A DNA stretch of 64,000 nucleotides from an uncultured Opitutia bacterium (GTDB lineage: Bacteria > Verrucomicrobiota > Verrucomicrobiia > Opitutales > UBA953), in NCBI GenBank assembly GCA_903855995.1, contig CAIOAN010000006.1:62001-126000 (forward strand). The letters are read 5' to 3'. The position numbers and the translations under genes are program-made. Positions 38,422-46,664 of this stretch are shown here, piece by piece. Within the stretch, counting starts at the first letter, position 1. Every line of letters begins with the position of its first letter. The notes beneath the pieces were generated by a model. That model searched no databases, was not told the DNA's origin, and worked only from the letters and a program-made list of their open reading frames with translations.

Positions 38422-39651
38422 TTACTCGCTCTTGTTGTAGTTGACGTAGCCGTCGGTGAGATCGGCGGCCAGCAGGCGGAACTTCGCGTCACCGAGGTTA
38501 AGCCGCAACCGAACGGCGAAGCGGGCGGCCTTCACGACCTGCTTCCACCGGGGCTTGTTCTCCGGCAACGGCTTGCCGCCGAGCACGGCCGGGACGTCGT
38601 CATACAAGATATCGAGCTTGTTCTCATCCAGCCCGGTCCGGGCATAGCCGGCGGCATCCGCCAGACGTCCCCAGTTCGGGTCTTCGCCATACCATGAGGA
38701 CTTCACGAGCAGCGAATTGCCAATCGCCCGGGCGATTTTTTCAGCGTCGGCGCGGGTGCGAGCACCTTCGATTTCAACCGCGACGACCTTGGTGATCTTT
38801 TCGCCGTCGCCGACGATTTTCTCCGCCAAGGCGAAGCAGACCTTATCGAGCGCCTCTTGGAAAAGCTGGCGAAGGGAGGGCTCGGCGGCGGCGCCGACCA
38901 CGACGCCAGAAGCCCCCGAGGCGAGCAGCAACACGGTGTCATTCGTCGACATATCGCCATCGACGCTGACGCAGTTGAAAGACTGGTCGGAAGAAGACTT
39001 GAGCGCGGCCTTCAACTCAGCGGGGGACGCGGAGGCATCCGTGCAGACGAAGGCGAGCATCGTCGCCATGTTAGGCTCAATCATGCCAGCCCCCTTGGCG
39101 ATGCCGGCGACGGTGACCGTCCGGCCCTGCCATTTGAAGCGTGCAGTGACGGATTTCGGACGCGTGTCGGAAGTCAGGATGGCATTAGCGGAGCGCACGC
39201 CTTCAGCGGCGTCCCGGGAAAGGCGGGAGGCGGACACCTTAATTCCTTCGGCCACTTTTGCCATCGGCAGCAACTCGCCGATACGCCCGGTAGAGCAGAC
39301 AAGGAAGCCGTCCGTTGGGGAGCCGACGGCGGCGGCGGCAAGCTTCGCCATGACGGCCGCATCGATGTCTCCCTGCTCAGAGGTGCAGGCATTGGCGTTA
39401 CCGCTGTTGCCGACGATGCCGCGGATCTTGTCCGCCGAAACGGCGAGTAGCTGCTGGCAGAAGCGTACGGGCGAGGCTTTGACGTCATTAGTCGTGAAGA
39501 CGCCGGCGGCGGCGCAGAGCTGATCCGCCACGACCAAAGTCAGGTCCAGACGGTCGGTAGCCTTGTTGCGGATATCGCAGGCGGCAGCCCCGACACGAAA
39601 GCCAGGGACGTCGGAAATACCCGGCGAATCATTGGTGAACTCGATGGACAT
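38422..39651 (-). CDS. argJ: Bifunctional glutamate N-acetyltransferase / ornithine acetyltransferase
   Basis: Recycles the acetyl group between N-acetylornithine and glutamate. The 409-residue precursor has the self-cleavage site [16 protein letters not shown] (cleaved before Thr, giving alpha and beta chains), [10 protein letters not shown], the oxyanion-hole [10 protein letters not shown] and the C-terminal [16 protein letters not shown]. The presence of ArgJ means the cyclic pathway; no argE is seen here and a separate argA may not be needed. It is 6 bases after argC and 50 before argB. Confidence 0.97.
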   Translation of the reverse strand: MSIEFTNDSPGISDVPGFRVGAAACDIRNKATDRLDLTLVVADQLCAAAGVFTTNDVKASPVRFCQQLLAVSADKIRGIVGNSGNANACTSEQGDIDAAVMAKLAAAAVGSPTDGFLVCSTGRIGELLPMAKVAEGIKVSASRLSRDAAEGVRSANAILTSDTRPKSVTARFKWQGRTVTVAGIAKGAGMIEPNMATMLAFVCTDASASPAELKAALKSSSDQSFNCVSVDGDMSTNDTVLLLASGASGVVVGAAAEPSLRQLFQEALDKVCFALAEKIVGDGEKITKVVAVEIEGARTRADAEKIARAIGNSLLVKSSWYGEDPNWGRLADAAGYARTGLDENKLDILYDDVPAVLGGKPLPENKPRWKQVVKAARFAVRLRLNLGDAKFRLLAADLTDGYVNYNKSE

Positions 39652-39657
39652 GGAAAA

Positions 39658-40707
39658 TTAACGCAGGCCTTCAGCCTCATCCCAGCCCATCATCAGGTTG
39701 AGATTCTGGACCGCCTGGCCCCCTGCGCCCTTGAGAAGATTGTCGATTACCGAGGTGATGATCAGGTTGCCCGTGCGAGCATCAGCGACCACGGAACAAG
39801 CGACCCGATTGGTGTGCGCGACGTGGGCGGTGTCAGGGAAATCGCCCGATTTGAGGAGCGTCACAAACGGACGACCTGCATAGACCTTCTGCCACACAGC
39901 CTCAACCTGAGCGGCCGTCACCCCGGGGGCGGGCACGACGATGGTCGTGGCGATACCCCGGTGCATGGGTGCGAGGTGCGGATTGAATTGGACGACGACC
40001 GGCTGGCCGGCCGCGGCGGAAAATGCCTCCTCAATCTCGGCGATGTGTCGATGGCCAGGGATGCCGTAGGCTTTGACAGAGCCGTCGCGCTCGCAGAACA
40101 GGTAGCCGACGTCGGCCTTCTTGCCCGCGCCGGAGACACCGCTGTAAGAATTAATGACGAGCCGGCCTGGTTCAGGCTTAAGCAAGCCCGCGCGCAGCAG
40201 CGGCACCAGCGGCACCTGGATACTCGTCGGATAGCAACCTGGACAGGCGATCAGCTTCGCGGACTTCCAGGTATCATCGGTCTGCAGTTCGGGGATGACA
40301 TAACGGGCCTGCGCGGCGAGCGCGGGTGCGGGATGGTCGTGTCCGTAATATTTCTTATAGGTGGCGAGGTCACGCAGCCGGAAGTCAGCCGAGAGATCGA
40401 GCACGCGCTTACCGGCCGCCACGAGCGGCTGGGCGTATTCCGCGGCGACGCCGTGCGGCAGTGCCAAGAACCAGACATCCACATCGGATTTCGCGCACTC
40501 CTCAGGCGAGGAGGCGGAGAATGCCAGGGTCGGGTCGACCACGCCGCGCAGGCGCGGGATTTCCTCGCTGACCCATTTGCCGGCGAGCGTGCGGGAGCAG
40601 ACGGCGGCGAGCTTGACGCGGGGATGCCGGGCGAGCACGCGGACGAGTTCCTCCCCGGTGTAGCCCGAGGCTCCGACAATGCCGACCTTGGTCAGGTTTG
40701 AGGACAT
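39658..40707 (-). CDS. argC: N-acetyl-gamma-glutamyl-phosphate reductase
   Basis: NADPH-dependent third step of arginine synthesis. The 349 residues start with the Rossmann motif VGIVGASGYTGEELVRVL and contain FLALPHGVAAEY, DLSADFRLRD, the active-site cysteine in ACPGCYPTSIQVPL, SGVSGAGKKAD, GHRHIAEIEEA and HLAPMHRGI. It is the first gene of the argCJBDFG cluster. Its start lies 59 bases after the rpsI terminator, so the promoter should be in 40708-40766; I see no convincing ARG box there. Confidence 0.97.
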   Translation of the reverse strand: MSSNLTKVGIVGASGYTGEELVRVLARHPRVKLAAVCSRTLAGKWVSEEIPRLRGVVDPTLAFSASSPEECAKSDVDVWFLALPHGVAAEYAQPLVAAGKRVLDLSADFRLRDLATYKKYYGHDHPAPALAAQARYVIPELQTDDTWKSAKLIACPGCYPTSIQVPLVPLLRAGLLKPEPGRLVINSYSGVSGAGKKADVGYLFCERDGSVKAYGIPGHRHIAEIEEAFSAAAGQPVVVQFNPHLAPMHRGIATTIVVPAPGVTAAQVEAVWQKVYAGRPFVTLLKSGDFPDTAHVAHTNRVACSVVADARTGNLIITSVIDNLLKGAGGQAVQNLNLMMGWDEAEGLR

Positions 40708-40765
40708 GGCTTGAGTGTGTGTTTATTAGATGACGAATGGATGGAAGGACACAGAAAACTGGGCA

Positions 40766-40796
40766 ACAAAAAGGCCCCGGGGTGCCGGGGCCTTCG
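40766..40796 (-). terminator. Terminator of rplM-rpsI
   Basis: On the minus strand the 10-bp stem AAGGCCCCGG / CCGGGGCCTT with loop CACC runs into TTTTTGTTG. Confidence 0.92.
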
Positions 40797-40818
40797 AGGG
40801 TTCCTGTCTCTTCGCGGA

Positions 40819-41217
40819 TTAACGCTTCGAGAACTGGAAACGCTTGCGGGCGCCGGGACGGCCGGGCTTCTTACGTTCGCGCATACGACCGTCGCGGGTA
40901 AGGAGACCTTCCTTCTTGAGAGGGGCGCGCAGGGTGGCGTCCATCTTCTGGATGGCGCGGGCAAGTCCGTGGGAGATGGCACCGGCCTGGCCGTTGGGGC
41001 CGCCGCCGATCACCAGAACGATTGCATCGACCTGGCCTTCGAGTCCGGCGGTGCGGATTGGCAGTGTGGCTGCTTTGACGAGGGCCTCGGTGTAAAGGTA
41101 CTCCTCGGCAGGCTTGCCGTTGATGGAAATGGTGCCGGTGCCGCGGGTGAGGCGGACGCGGGCCGAAGCGGTCTTACGACGGCCGACGGCGGTGATGGCA
41201 GGGGTCTTGGCGCTCAT
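40819..41217 (-). CDS. rpsI: 30S ribosomal protein S9
   Basis: 132 residues with the uS9 signature: AVGRRKTASARVRLTRGTG at the N-terminus, GGGPNGQAGAISHGLARAI in the centre and the very basic tail RERKKPGRPGARKRFQFSKR, whose terminal KR reaches the P-site tRNA. It follows rplM by 18 bases, the usual L13-S9 pair. The sequence before the ATG has no Shine-Dalgarno motif. Confidence 0.98.
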   Translation of the reverse strand: MSAKTPAITAVGRRKTASARVRLTRGTGTISINGKPAEEYLYTEALVKAATLPIRTAGLEGQVDAIVLVIGGGPNGQAGAISHGLARAIQKMDATLRAPLKKEGLLTRDGRMRERKKPGRPGARKRFQFSKR

Positions 41218-41235
41218 TGCAAAGATTTCGTTCGA

Positions 41236-41667
41236 TTAACCCTTGAAAGGAATCGGGTTGGAAGCGGCGTGATCATGCTTGTCGCCGGCGTAGACGCGCA
41301 GTTTGAGGAGCATCTCATTGGCGAGGCGGTTCTTGGGGAGCATGCCCTTGACGGCATGGGTGACCAGGAACTCAGGGCGGCGGACGCGCATGGCGGCGGC
41401 CGTGCGGCGGTAGGCGGTACCCACCCAGCCGGTGAAGAACATGTATGTCTTGTCCTCTTCCTTGGAGCCGGTGAGGCGCACCTTGTCGGCGTTGATCACG
41501 ATGACATAGTCACCCGTGTCGACGTGCGGGGTGTAGGTGGGCTTGTGGCGGCCGCGGAGAATGTTGGCGATTTTGACAGCGAGGCGGCCCAGGACTTGGT
41601 CCTTGGCGTCAACGACATACCAGGTCTTGTCCTTGAGCTGCACGTTCTTGGCTAGCGTGGTCTTCAT
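41236..41667 (-). CDS. rplM: 50S ribosomal protein L13
   Basis: 143 residues: KTWYVVDAKDQVLGRLAVKIA, KPTYTPHVDTGDYVIVINADKVRLTG, HTGWVG-like FFTGWVGTAYRRTAA and VKGMLPKNRLANEMLLKLRVYAG, all conserved in uL13. ATG at 41665-41667 gives the expected start MKTTLAKN; the frame continues upstream without good support. The leader just before it is pyrimidine-rich (TTTCCCTCTTT) rather than carrying a Shine-Dalgarno sequence. Confidence 0.98.
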   Translation of the reverse strand: MKTTLAKNVQLKDKTWYVVDAKDQVLGRLAVKIANILRGRHKPTYTPHVDTGDYVIVINADKVRLTGSKEEDKTYMFFTGWVGTAYRRTAAAMRVRRPEFLVTHAVKGMLPKNRLANEMLLKLRVYAGDKHDHAASNPIPFKG

Positions 41668-41750
41668 AAAGAGGGAAAGCGGGAACATGAGAAAGGACCC
41701 CCCTCCGTCAACACCCGAATACACCCCCGAGGGGGTATGGGCAAAATAAG

Positions 41751-41788
41751 CCAAAAACAAGGGAGGCGCGGCCTAAGCCGCGCCTCCC
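41751..41788 (-). terminator. Terminator after the small porin-like gene
   Basis: Perfect 12-bp stem GGGAGGCGCGGC / GCCGCGCCTCCC with a four-base loop, followed on the minus strand by TTGTTTTTGG. It separates this gene from rplM. Confidence 0.85.
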
Positions 41789-41817
41789 GAATCAGGCCTT
41801 CCTATTAAAGGGAAGGC

Positions 41818-42579
41818 TTAGAACTTGAAGTTGGCGAAAACGCGAACCCAAGCCGTGGAACCGGCGGTCTTGGCCTGACCGTCGGTGTTATAAGCCCAAT
41901 TCACACCAGCACCAAGAACGGCACCCTGGCCGACGGCGCGGGTGAGATCCACGGAGGCGCCGAGGTATTCATAGGCGTTCTTCACGTCGTAGGAGCTGGC
42001 ACCCGCATGGCTGAAACCGGCGTAGGCCTTCGAAACGATATCGAAACCGGCCAGACCGACGGCGGCACCGGAGAAGGTCTTGGAACCAGCGAGCTCCAGC
42101 GTGTACTGCTTCAGGTCGTTGCTGTAGTAGACGTAGGCGGAAGGCTTGAGAGCCACCGTGGACAGGGTCGTGCCAACGTAGATTTCATTGTTGGAGCGGA
42201 TCTGGGTGAAACCATCCGAGGCGAGGGTGCGGACCGAAGGAGAGGTCAGGCGCTGGACGCCGACATCGATGATGCCATAGGCGGAATCCGTCTTGGCACC
42301 GAGGGTGTAGGTACGCTCAACGCCATCAGCGTTGAAGAAGTTCAGGTAGGTCGAGACGCCGGTGAAACCCGGGACGTTATACTCGATGGTGACGGCGGAC
42401 TGAACCAGGCCGGCGGAGTCGGAGCGTTCAACGCCGCGGAAGACGTTGGCACCGCTCCACGAGACGCTGCCGCGGACGGCGAGGTCGGTGTTGGTGGCGG
42501 CGACGGGCGCCGGGGCGGTCTGGGCGGAAACGCCGGCGGCGAAGCTGGCGAGGGCGAGGGCGGTGAGGGTGTGCTTCAT
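41818..42579 (-). CDS. Outer-membrane beta-barrel protein, possibly TorF-type porin
   Basis: 253 residues. A clear signal peptide MKHTLTALALASFAAGVSAQ (cleavage after VSA) is followed by alternating hydrophobic strands and a C-terminal Phe (VRVFANFKF), the mark of a barrel inserted by BamA. The segment around WSGANVFRGVERSDSAGLVQ resembles the FRGxxxS motif of the TorF (TIGR02001) family, but I am not certain of this. About ten strands could form. Start ATG 42577-42579 places the signal peptide correctly. It is a single gene between two terminators; substrate unknown. Confidence 0.75.
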   Translation of the reverse strand: MKHTLTALALASFAAGVSAQTAPAPVAATNTDLAVRGSVSWSGANVFRGVERSDSAGLVQSAVTIEYNVPGFTGVSTYLNFFNADGVERTYTLGAKTDSAYGIIDVGVQRLTSPSVRTLASDGFTQIRSNNEIYVGTTLSTVALKPSAYVYYSNDLKQYTLELAGSKTFSGAAVGLAGFDIVSKAYAGFSHAGASSYDVKNAYEYLGASVDLTRAVGQGAVLGAGVNWAYNTDGQAKTAGSTAWVRVFANFKF

Positions 42580-42607
42580 GGTTGGGTTGTGACCCATCGT
42601 TTTGCCC

Positions 42608-42654
42608 ATAAAAAAGCTGTTGGCAAGCCCCAAGGACCGGGGCTGCCAACAGCT
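42608..42654 (-). terminator. Terminator after icd
   Basis: Minus-strand stem AGCTGTTGGC-AGCCCC pairs with GGGGCTTGCCAACAGCT (one bulged base), then TTTTTTATGGG. It lies 28 bases after the icd stop. Confidence 0.88.
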
Positions 42655-42681
42655 GAGCGTGTGTATATAATTTTCAGAGAC

Positions 42682-43935
42682 TTACATCGCCGCGATGATC
42701 GCATCGCCGAACTCGGAGCACTTGATCTCCGTCGCGCCCTGCATCTGCCGGGCGAAATCATAAGTCACGCGGCCGCCGCCGATCGCGCCATTGAGTCCCT
42801 TGAGCACGAGGTCCGCCGCTTCCAGCCAACCCATGTAACGAAGCATCATCTCGCCGGAGAGCACCACGGAGCCGGGATTAACGACATCCTTGTTCGCGTA
42901 TTTCGGAGCCGTGCCGTGCGTAGCCTCGAATATGGCATGACCCGTGAGATAGTTGATGTTGCCGCCGGGCGCGATGCCGATGCCACCCACCTGGGCGGCC
43001 AGTGCGTCGGACAGATAATCGCCGTTGAGATTAAGCGTCGCGATGACGTCGAAGTCGGTGGGGCGCGTCAGGATCTGCTGCAGGGTGATGTCCGCGATGG
43101 CATCCTTGATGATGAGGCCGGCGCCGGGCTTGCCCTCGGGGATCTTGCACCAGGGACCGCCGTCGATCTCCTCCGCGCCGAACTCGCTCTTGGCCAGGTC
43201 GTAACCCCACTTCATGAAAGCCCCCTCGGTGTACTTCATGATATTCCCCTTATGAACGAGGGTGAGCGATTTGCGTTTCTCGGCGATGGCGTACTCGATC
43301 GCGGAACGGATGAGGCGCTCGGATCCCGGACGGGAAACCGGCTTGATGCCGAGGCCCACGGTGGCGGGCTGCTCGGCGCCGAAACGGATCTTCTTAAATT
43401 CCTTGGGGAAGTTGGTCTTGATGAACTCGAGGGTCTTCAGTGCGATTTCCGAACCCGCTTCGAAATCGATGCCGGCGTAGATGTCCTCGGTGTTCTCGCG
43501 GAAGATCACCATGTTGACCTTGCCAGGATTCTTCACAGGTGAAGGCACGCCAGTGAACCACTGCACCGGACGGAGACAGACATAGAGGTCAAGCTGCTGG
43601 CGGAGCGCGACGTTGAGCGAGCGGATACCGCCGCCCGTGGGAGTCGTCAGCGGACCCTTGATGCCCACGAGGTAGTCACGGAACGCGGTCAGGGTTTCCT
43701 CAGGGAGCCAGTTGCCGGTTGCCTTAAAAGCCTTCTCGCCGGCGAGCACCTCGAGCCACTCGATCTTGCGCTTACCTGCGTAGGCCTTGGCGACCGCCGC
43801 ATCCAGGACGCGAACGGAGGCGCGCCAGATGTCCGGCCCCGTGCCGTCACCCTCAATGAAGGGGACGACCGGATGGTCGGGAACGGTCAGCTTACCGTTG
43901 GAAATGGTGATACGGCCGGATGCGGGGGTGCTCAT
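42682..43935 (-). CDS. icd: Isocitrate dehydrogenase (NADP+)
   Basis: TCA-cycle enzyme giving 2-oxoglutarate. The 417 residues match E. coli Icd throughout: [12 protein letters not shown], the isocitrate-binding [16 protein letters not shown] with the regulatory serine, [60 protein letters not shown] and [18 protein letters not shown]. Lys and Tyr after HGTAP are the NADP-type residues. ATG at 43933-43935 ([16 protein letters not shown]) is chosen; the frame extends upstream into the intergenic region without support. Confidence 0.97.
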   Translation of the reverse strand: MSTPASGRITISNGKLTVPDHPVVPFIEGDGTGPDIWRASVRVLDAAVAKAYAGKRKIEWLEVLAGEKAFKATGNWLPEETLTAFRDYLVGIKGPLTTPTGGGIRSLNVALRQQLDLYVCLRPVQWFTGVPSPVKNPGKVNMVIFRENTEDIYAGIDFEAGSEIALKTLEFIKTNFPKEFKKIRFGAEQPATVGLGIKPVSRPGSERLIRSAIEYAIAEKRKSLTLVHKGNIMKYTEGAFMKWGYDLAKSEFGAEEIDGGPWCKIPEGKPGAGLIIKDAIADITLQQILTRPTDFDVIATLNLNGDYLSDALAAQVGGIGIAPGGNINYLTGHAIFEATHGTAPKYANKDVVNPGSVVLSGEMMLRYMGWLEAADLVLKGLNGAIGGGRVTYDFARQMQGATEIKCSEFGDAIIAAM

Positions 43936-44019
43936 GGTGTCTAAGAGAGAGACAAGAAACCTTGTTCCGGGGGTCGGTTTCAAGCCAATACGCCGAACCG
44001 CCCGCCCGTCGGCGATACC

Positions 44020-44053
44020 GCCAAAAGAAAAGGACCCCCTTGCGAGGGTCCTT
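44020..44053 (-). terminator. Terminator of the RHH/histone-tail gene
   Basis: Minus-strand stem AAGGACCC / GGGTCCTT with a short loop, followed by TTCTTTTGG. It lies 59 bases after the stop at 44112. Confidence 0.75.
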
Positions 44054-44111
44054 GTTATAACCGGGAGTGCCGGCGCCATCCGCCCCGAGGGACGGAAAAG
44101 ACTAGGAAGAA

Positions 44112-44177
44112 TTACTTCTTCTTAGCTTTGGTGGCCTTCTTGGCGCTCTTCTTAGCAGCAGCCTTCTTTTTAGCCAT
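44112..44177 (-). CDS. Lysine-rich histone-H1-like peptide (21 aa), nested in-frame start
   Basis: ATG at 44175-44177 lies in the same frame as the RHH gene and would give a 21-residue peptide, [10 protein letters not shown] followed by [11 protein letters not shown], made almost entirely of Lys and Ala. AAAGGA is seven bases upstream, a good ribosome site in a window where most genes lack one. Short lysine-rich histone-H1-like proteins occur in several bacteria and bind DNA. It may be made alone, only as the tail of the RHH protein, or both. Confidence 0.5.
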   Translation of the reverse strand: MAKKKAAAKKSAKKATKAKKK

Positions 44178-44507
44178 AGTAGTGTCCTTTTTTTGGATCG
44201 TTGTTGGGTTTGAGGGCAGCGCCTGAAGCGCCACCCTGACGATTCGCCCCACGCTCACCCGGGCGTTGCGCGCCTGACGGGTAATACGAGTACGGAGCTC
44301 CGACGGTACGCGGAAAGATACCTGGCGGGACCGGGTGGTCTCCAGGGAAGGACGGGAGTCATCGAAACGGTCGAGCGCGTGACGGATCACTTCACTCAAG
44401 GTGCTGAATCCGGACCGATGCTGAAAGGCGACCGCTTCAGAGTGGAGCTTCGGGGGAAGCGACACTGTGATGAGACTTTCGCTCGGGGTTTCGGTTCGGT
44501 TCGTCAC
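44112..44507 (-). CDS. Tandem ribbon-helix-helix protein with histone-H1-like tail
   Basis: 131 residues from GTG 44505-44507. Two copies of a ribbon-helix-helix (Arc/CopG-type) unit can be seen: [17 protein letters not shown] plus a helix ending IRHALDRF (12-48), and [20 protein letters not shown] plus [12 protein letters not shown] (61-97). After a short linker ([12 protein letters not shown]) the frame continues into the Lys/Ala tail at 111-131 without a stop. Each RHH would use its first strand to read DNA. The gene diverges from the metal ATPase across a repeat-rich spacer, so it may regulate itself or that gene. The exact start is uncertain and no Shine-Dalgarno lies before the GTG. Confidence 0.6.
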   Translation of the reverse strand: MTNRTETPSESLITVSLPPKLHSEAVAFQHRSGFSTLSEVIRHALDRFDDSRPSLETTRSRQVSFRVPSELRTRITRQARNARVSVGRIVRVALQALPSNPTTIQKKDTTMAKKKAAAKKSAKKATKAKKK

Positions 44508-44592
44508 GTTGCGGTTAACTCTTAGTAAGATTGATAAGCATAAGTTGCGCTTGCGCAAGAGGAAACTTTCGTGTCGCCGGAGCGCCTCCGAC

Positions 44593-44648
44593 GACGCGTA
44601 AAAAATCCGTTCAGAAGTTGTCGCGTAAATATGAAATCGATACGCGAC
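44593..44648. promoter_or_regulatory. Candidate operator: three GWCGCGTA motifs
   Basis: GACGCGTAAA (44593-44602), GTCGCGTAAA (44620-44629) and an inverted GTCGCGTATC (44639-44648, minus strand). The last two form a palindrome of 8-base arms with a 13-base spacer. They lie between the RHH gene and the metal ATPase gene. A perfect CTTGCGCAAG palindrome also occurs at 44550-44559. Confidence 0.4.
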
Positions 44649-44698
44649 GCGACGGTGCGCGTGGTTGACCCGACGACATCGCCGCACAGATTGAACAC

Positions 44699-46606
44699 AT
44701 GCACGATCACTCTGGCGACGAAGAGCACGAAGCGGCGGGCGAATGGCGAAAGCTCGCGCTACTGGCCCTCCTCTGCGGCTCATTCGGCCTGCTTTCATTG
44801 ATTGCAAAGCACTTCGGCGGCACGGAGAGCCCCTGGGGCCTCCTCTTGATCGGGGCCTCGTGCCTGGCCGGCGGATGGGATGCCGCGATCGATGCATGGG
44901 CCTCGCTGAAGGCGCGGCGCATCGACGTCCATCTGCTCATGCTGGTCGTCGCCGTCGGCGCCTGGATCGTCGGTGCGCGCGAAGAAGGCGCCCTGCTGCT
45001 TTTCCTGTTCTCCACCGCGGGCGCCATCGAACATTACGCGATGGACCGTACCCGCGGGGCGATTGACGCCCTCCTCGACCGGGCCCCCAAACAAGCCCGA
45101 CTGCTGGGCGAAAACGACACCGAAACCGAGATTGCCGTGGCCTCGCTGCGCCCGGATGACCGCATCGTCATCCTCCCGGGTGAGCTCGTACCCGCCGATG
45201 GCATCGTCCTCTCAGGCGAGAGCGCCGTGGATGAATCCAACCTGACGGGCGAAGCCAAACCAGCGGCCAAGATGCCCGGTTCGACCGTCTCAGGCGGCAC
45301 CCTGAACTCCTGGGGCCGCTTGGTCGTGCGTGTCACGAAAGCCGAAATCGACAGCGCCCTGCACCGCATCGTCCGCTTGATCCGTGAAGCCCAGGAAAGC
45401 AAGGCTCCGGCCCAGCGGACCATCGATCGCTGGGGCGATGTCTATGCTATCTTCACCCTCTCCGCCGCCGCCCTTTTCTTCATCGCCCTACTGATGACGG
45501 GCACGCCCATCACCGGCGGCGAAGGTTCGGCGTTATACCGCTCGATGACCCTGCTAGTCGTGCTGAGCCCCTGCGCCTTGGTGCTCTCCGTGCCCTCCGC
45601 CGTACTCGCGGCCATCGCGGCTGGTGCCCGTAACGGCATCCTCTTCAGAGGCGGCGCCGCCGTCGAGCGGCTCGCTGACGTGGATTGCGTCTGCTTCGAC
45701 AAGACGGGGACGCTCACCGCCGGAGAGCCCGAAGTCGCCGCCCTCGAAGTCTTCCCGGCTGGAGCGGATCGCCGACGCGCCTTGGACGCCCTCCTCTCTC
45801 TTGAATCGGGCACGACCCACCCCTTCGCAGCAGGCGTCGTCCGCGCCTGCCGACGTGAAGGCGCCACCCAGCAGCCCGTGCAAGGGCTCTCTAACTCTCC
45901 CGGTCAAGGTGTGGCCGGATCCGTCGCCGGCACCCGCTGGAGCGTGGGCACTCGAGAATTCGTCGGCGGTCACGACCTGCCGCCAGCCACCGTCGAAGCC
46001 GGGGCGATCGTGAGTGAAGTCTGGGCCTCGGACGGGTCCATCGTCGTCCGTGCGACCCTCGTTGACCAAATCCGGGTAGAGAGCCGCCCCACCCTCGCCG
46101 CCCTGCATGCCCGCAAGATCAGAACCGTGATGCTGACCGGTGATCGCGAGGAGGCCGCCGCCGCTGCCGCTCACCAAGTAGGAGTGCAGTCTTACGCCGC
46201 CGCGCTCACCCCTGACGCTAAGATGGCGGCCATCCGCCGTTATTCCGCCGAGGGTCACGTGGTCGCCATGGTCGGCGACGGCGTCAACGACGCCCCAAGC
46301 CTCGCGGCAGCTGACGTGGCCATCGGCATGGGCGGCCGCGGCAGCGATGCCGCACTCGAATCGAGCGACCTCGTCCTCACCGATGACCGCATTGGCCGCT
46401 TGGTGGATGCAATTGAACTCAGCCGCACAGCCCGGGCGGCCATTCGCTTCAACGTCATCGTCTCCATCAGCGCCGCGCTCGGCATGGCCGCGTATGTGGT
46501 CTTCAATCGCGCGCCCCTCACCCTAGGCGTCGCGGTCCACGAAGGTAGCACGGTCCTCGTCTGCCTCAACGGGCTGCGCCTGCTGGGCTACCGCCCGAAG
46601 CGCTGA
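44699..46606 (+). CDS. P1B-type heavy-metal ATPase, P1B-4 (CoaT-like) class
   Basis: 635 residues. It has the actuator TGE in NLTGEAKPA, phosphorylation site DKTGTLT, nucleotide-domain HP (in THPFAAG) and hinge GDGVNDAP. The metal-site helix reads SPCALVLSVPSA, with SPC in place of CPC, and the last helix pair has HEGSTVLVCLN; this combination marks the P1B-4 group that exports Co, Zn, Fe or Ni. The N-terminus lacks a CxxC metal-binding domain and has only a short acidic/His segment (MHDHSGDEEHE). It diverges from the RHH gene with 191 bases between the starts and ends at a terminator. Confidence 0.92.
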   Translation: MHDHSGDEEHEAAGEWRKLALLALLCGSFGLLSLIAKHFGGTESPWGLLLIGASCLAGGWDAAIDAWASLKARRIDVHLLMLVVAVGAWIVGAREEGALLLFLFSTAGAIEHYAMDRTRGAIDALLDRAPKQARLLGENDTETEIAVASLRPDDRIVILPGELVPADGIVLSGESAVDESNLTGEAKPAAKMPGSTVSGGTLNSWGRLVVRVTKAEIDSALHRIVRLIREAQESKAPAQRTIDRWGDVYAIFTLSAAALFFIALLMTGTPITGGEGSALYRSMTLLVVLSPCALVLSVPSAVLAAIAAGARNGILFRGGAAVERLADVDCVCFDKTGTLTAGEPEVAALEVFPAGADRRRALDALLSLESGTTHPFAAGVVRACRREGATQQPVQGLSNSPGQGVAGSVAGTRWSVGTREFVGGHDLPPATVEAGAIVSEVWASDGSIVVRATLVDQIRVESRPTLAALHARKIRTVMLTGDREEAAAAAAHQVGVQSYAAALTPDAKMAAIRRYSAEGHVVAMVGDGVNDAPSLAAADVAIGMGGRGSDAALESSDLVLTDDRIGRLVDAIELSRTARAAIRFNVIVSISAALGMAAYVVFNRAPLTLGVAVHEGSTVLVCLNGLRLLGYRPKR

Positions 46607-46610
46607 CACG

Positions 46611-46646
46611 AAAAGGCCCCGCGGGTGCTACCCGAGGGGCCTTTTT
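46611..46646 (+). terminator. Terminator after the metal ATPase
   Basis: Stem AAGGCCCC(G)CGGGT / ACCCG(A)GGGGCCTT with one mismatch and loop GCT, then TTTTT. It lies between convergent genes. Confidence 0.9.
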
Positions 46647-46664
46647 ACCGACTAAGCGAGAAGC

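Noticed and set aside
40708-40766. ARG box or arginine-responsive operator before argC
   Set aside because: No pair of 18-base ARG-box-like palindromes could be found; regulation of the cluster is left open.
41791-41817. Second hairpin (AGGCCTTCC / GGGAAGGCTT) beside the terminator of the porin-like gene
   Set aside because: Imperfect stem with no T-run on either strand; probably part of the 3' UTR.
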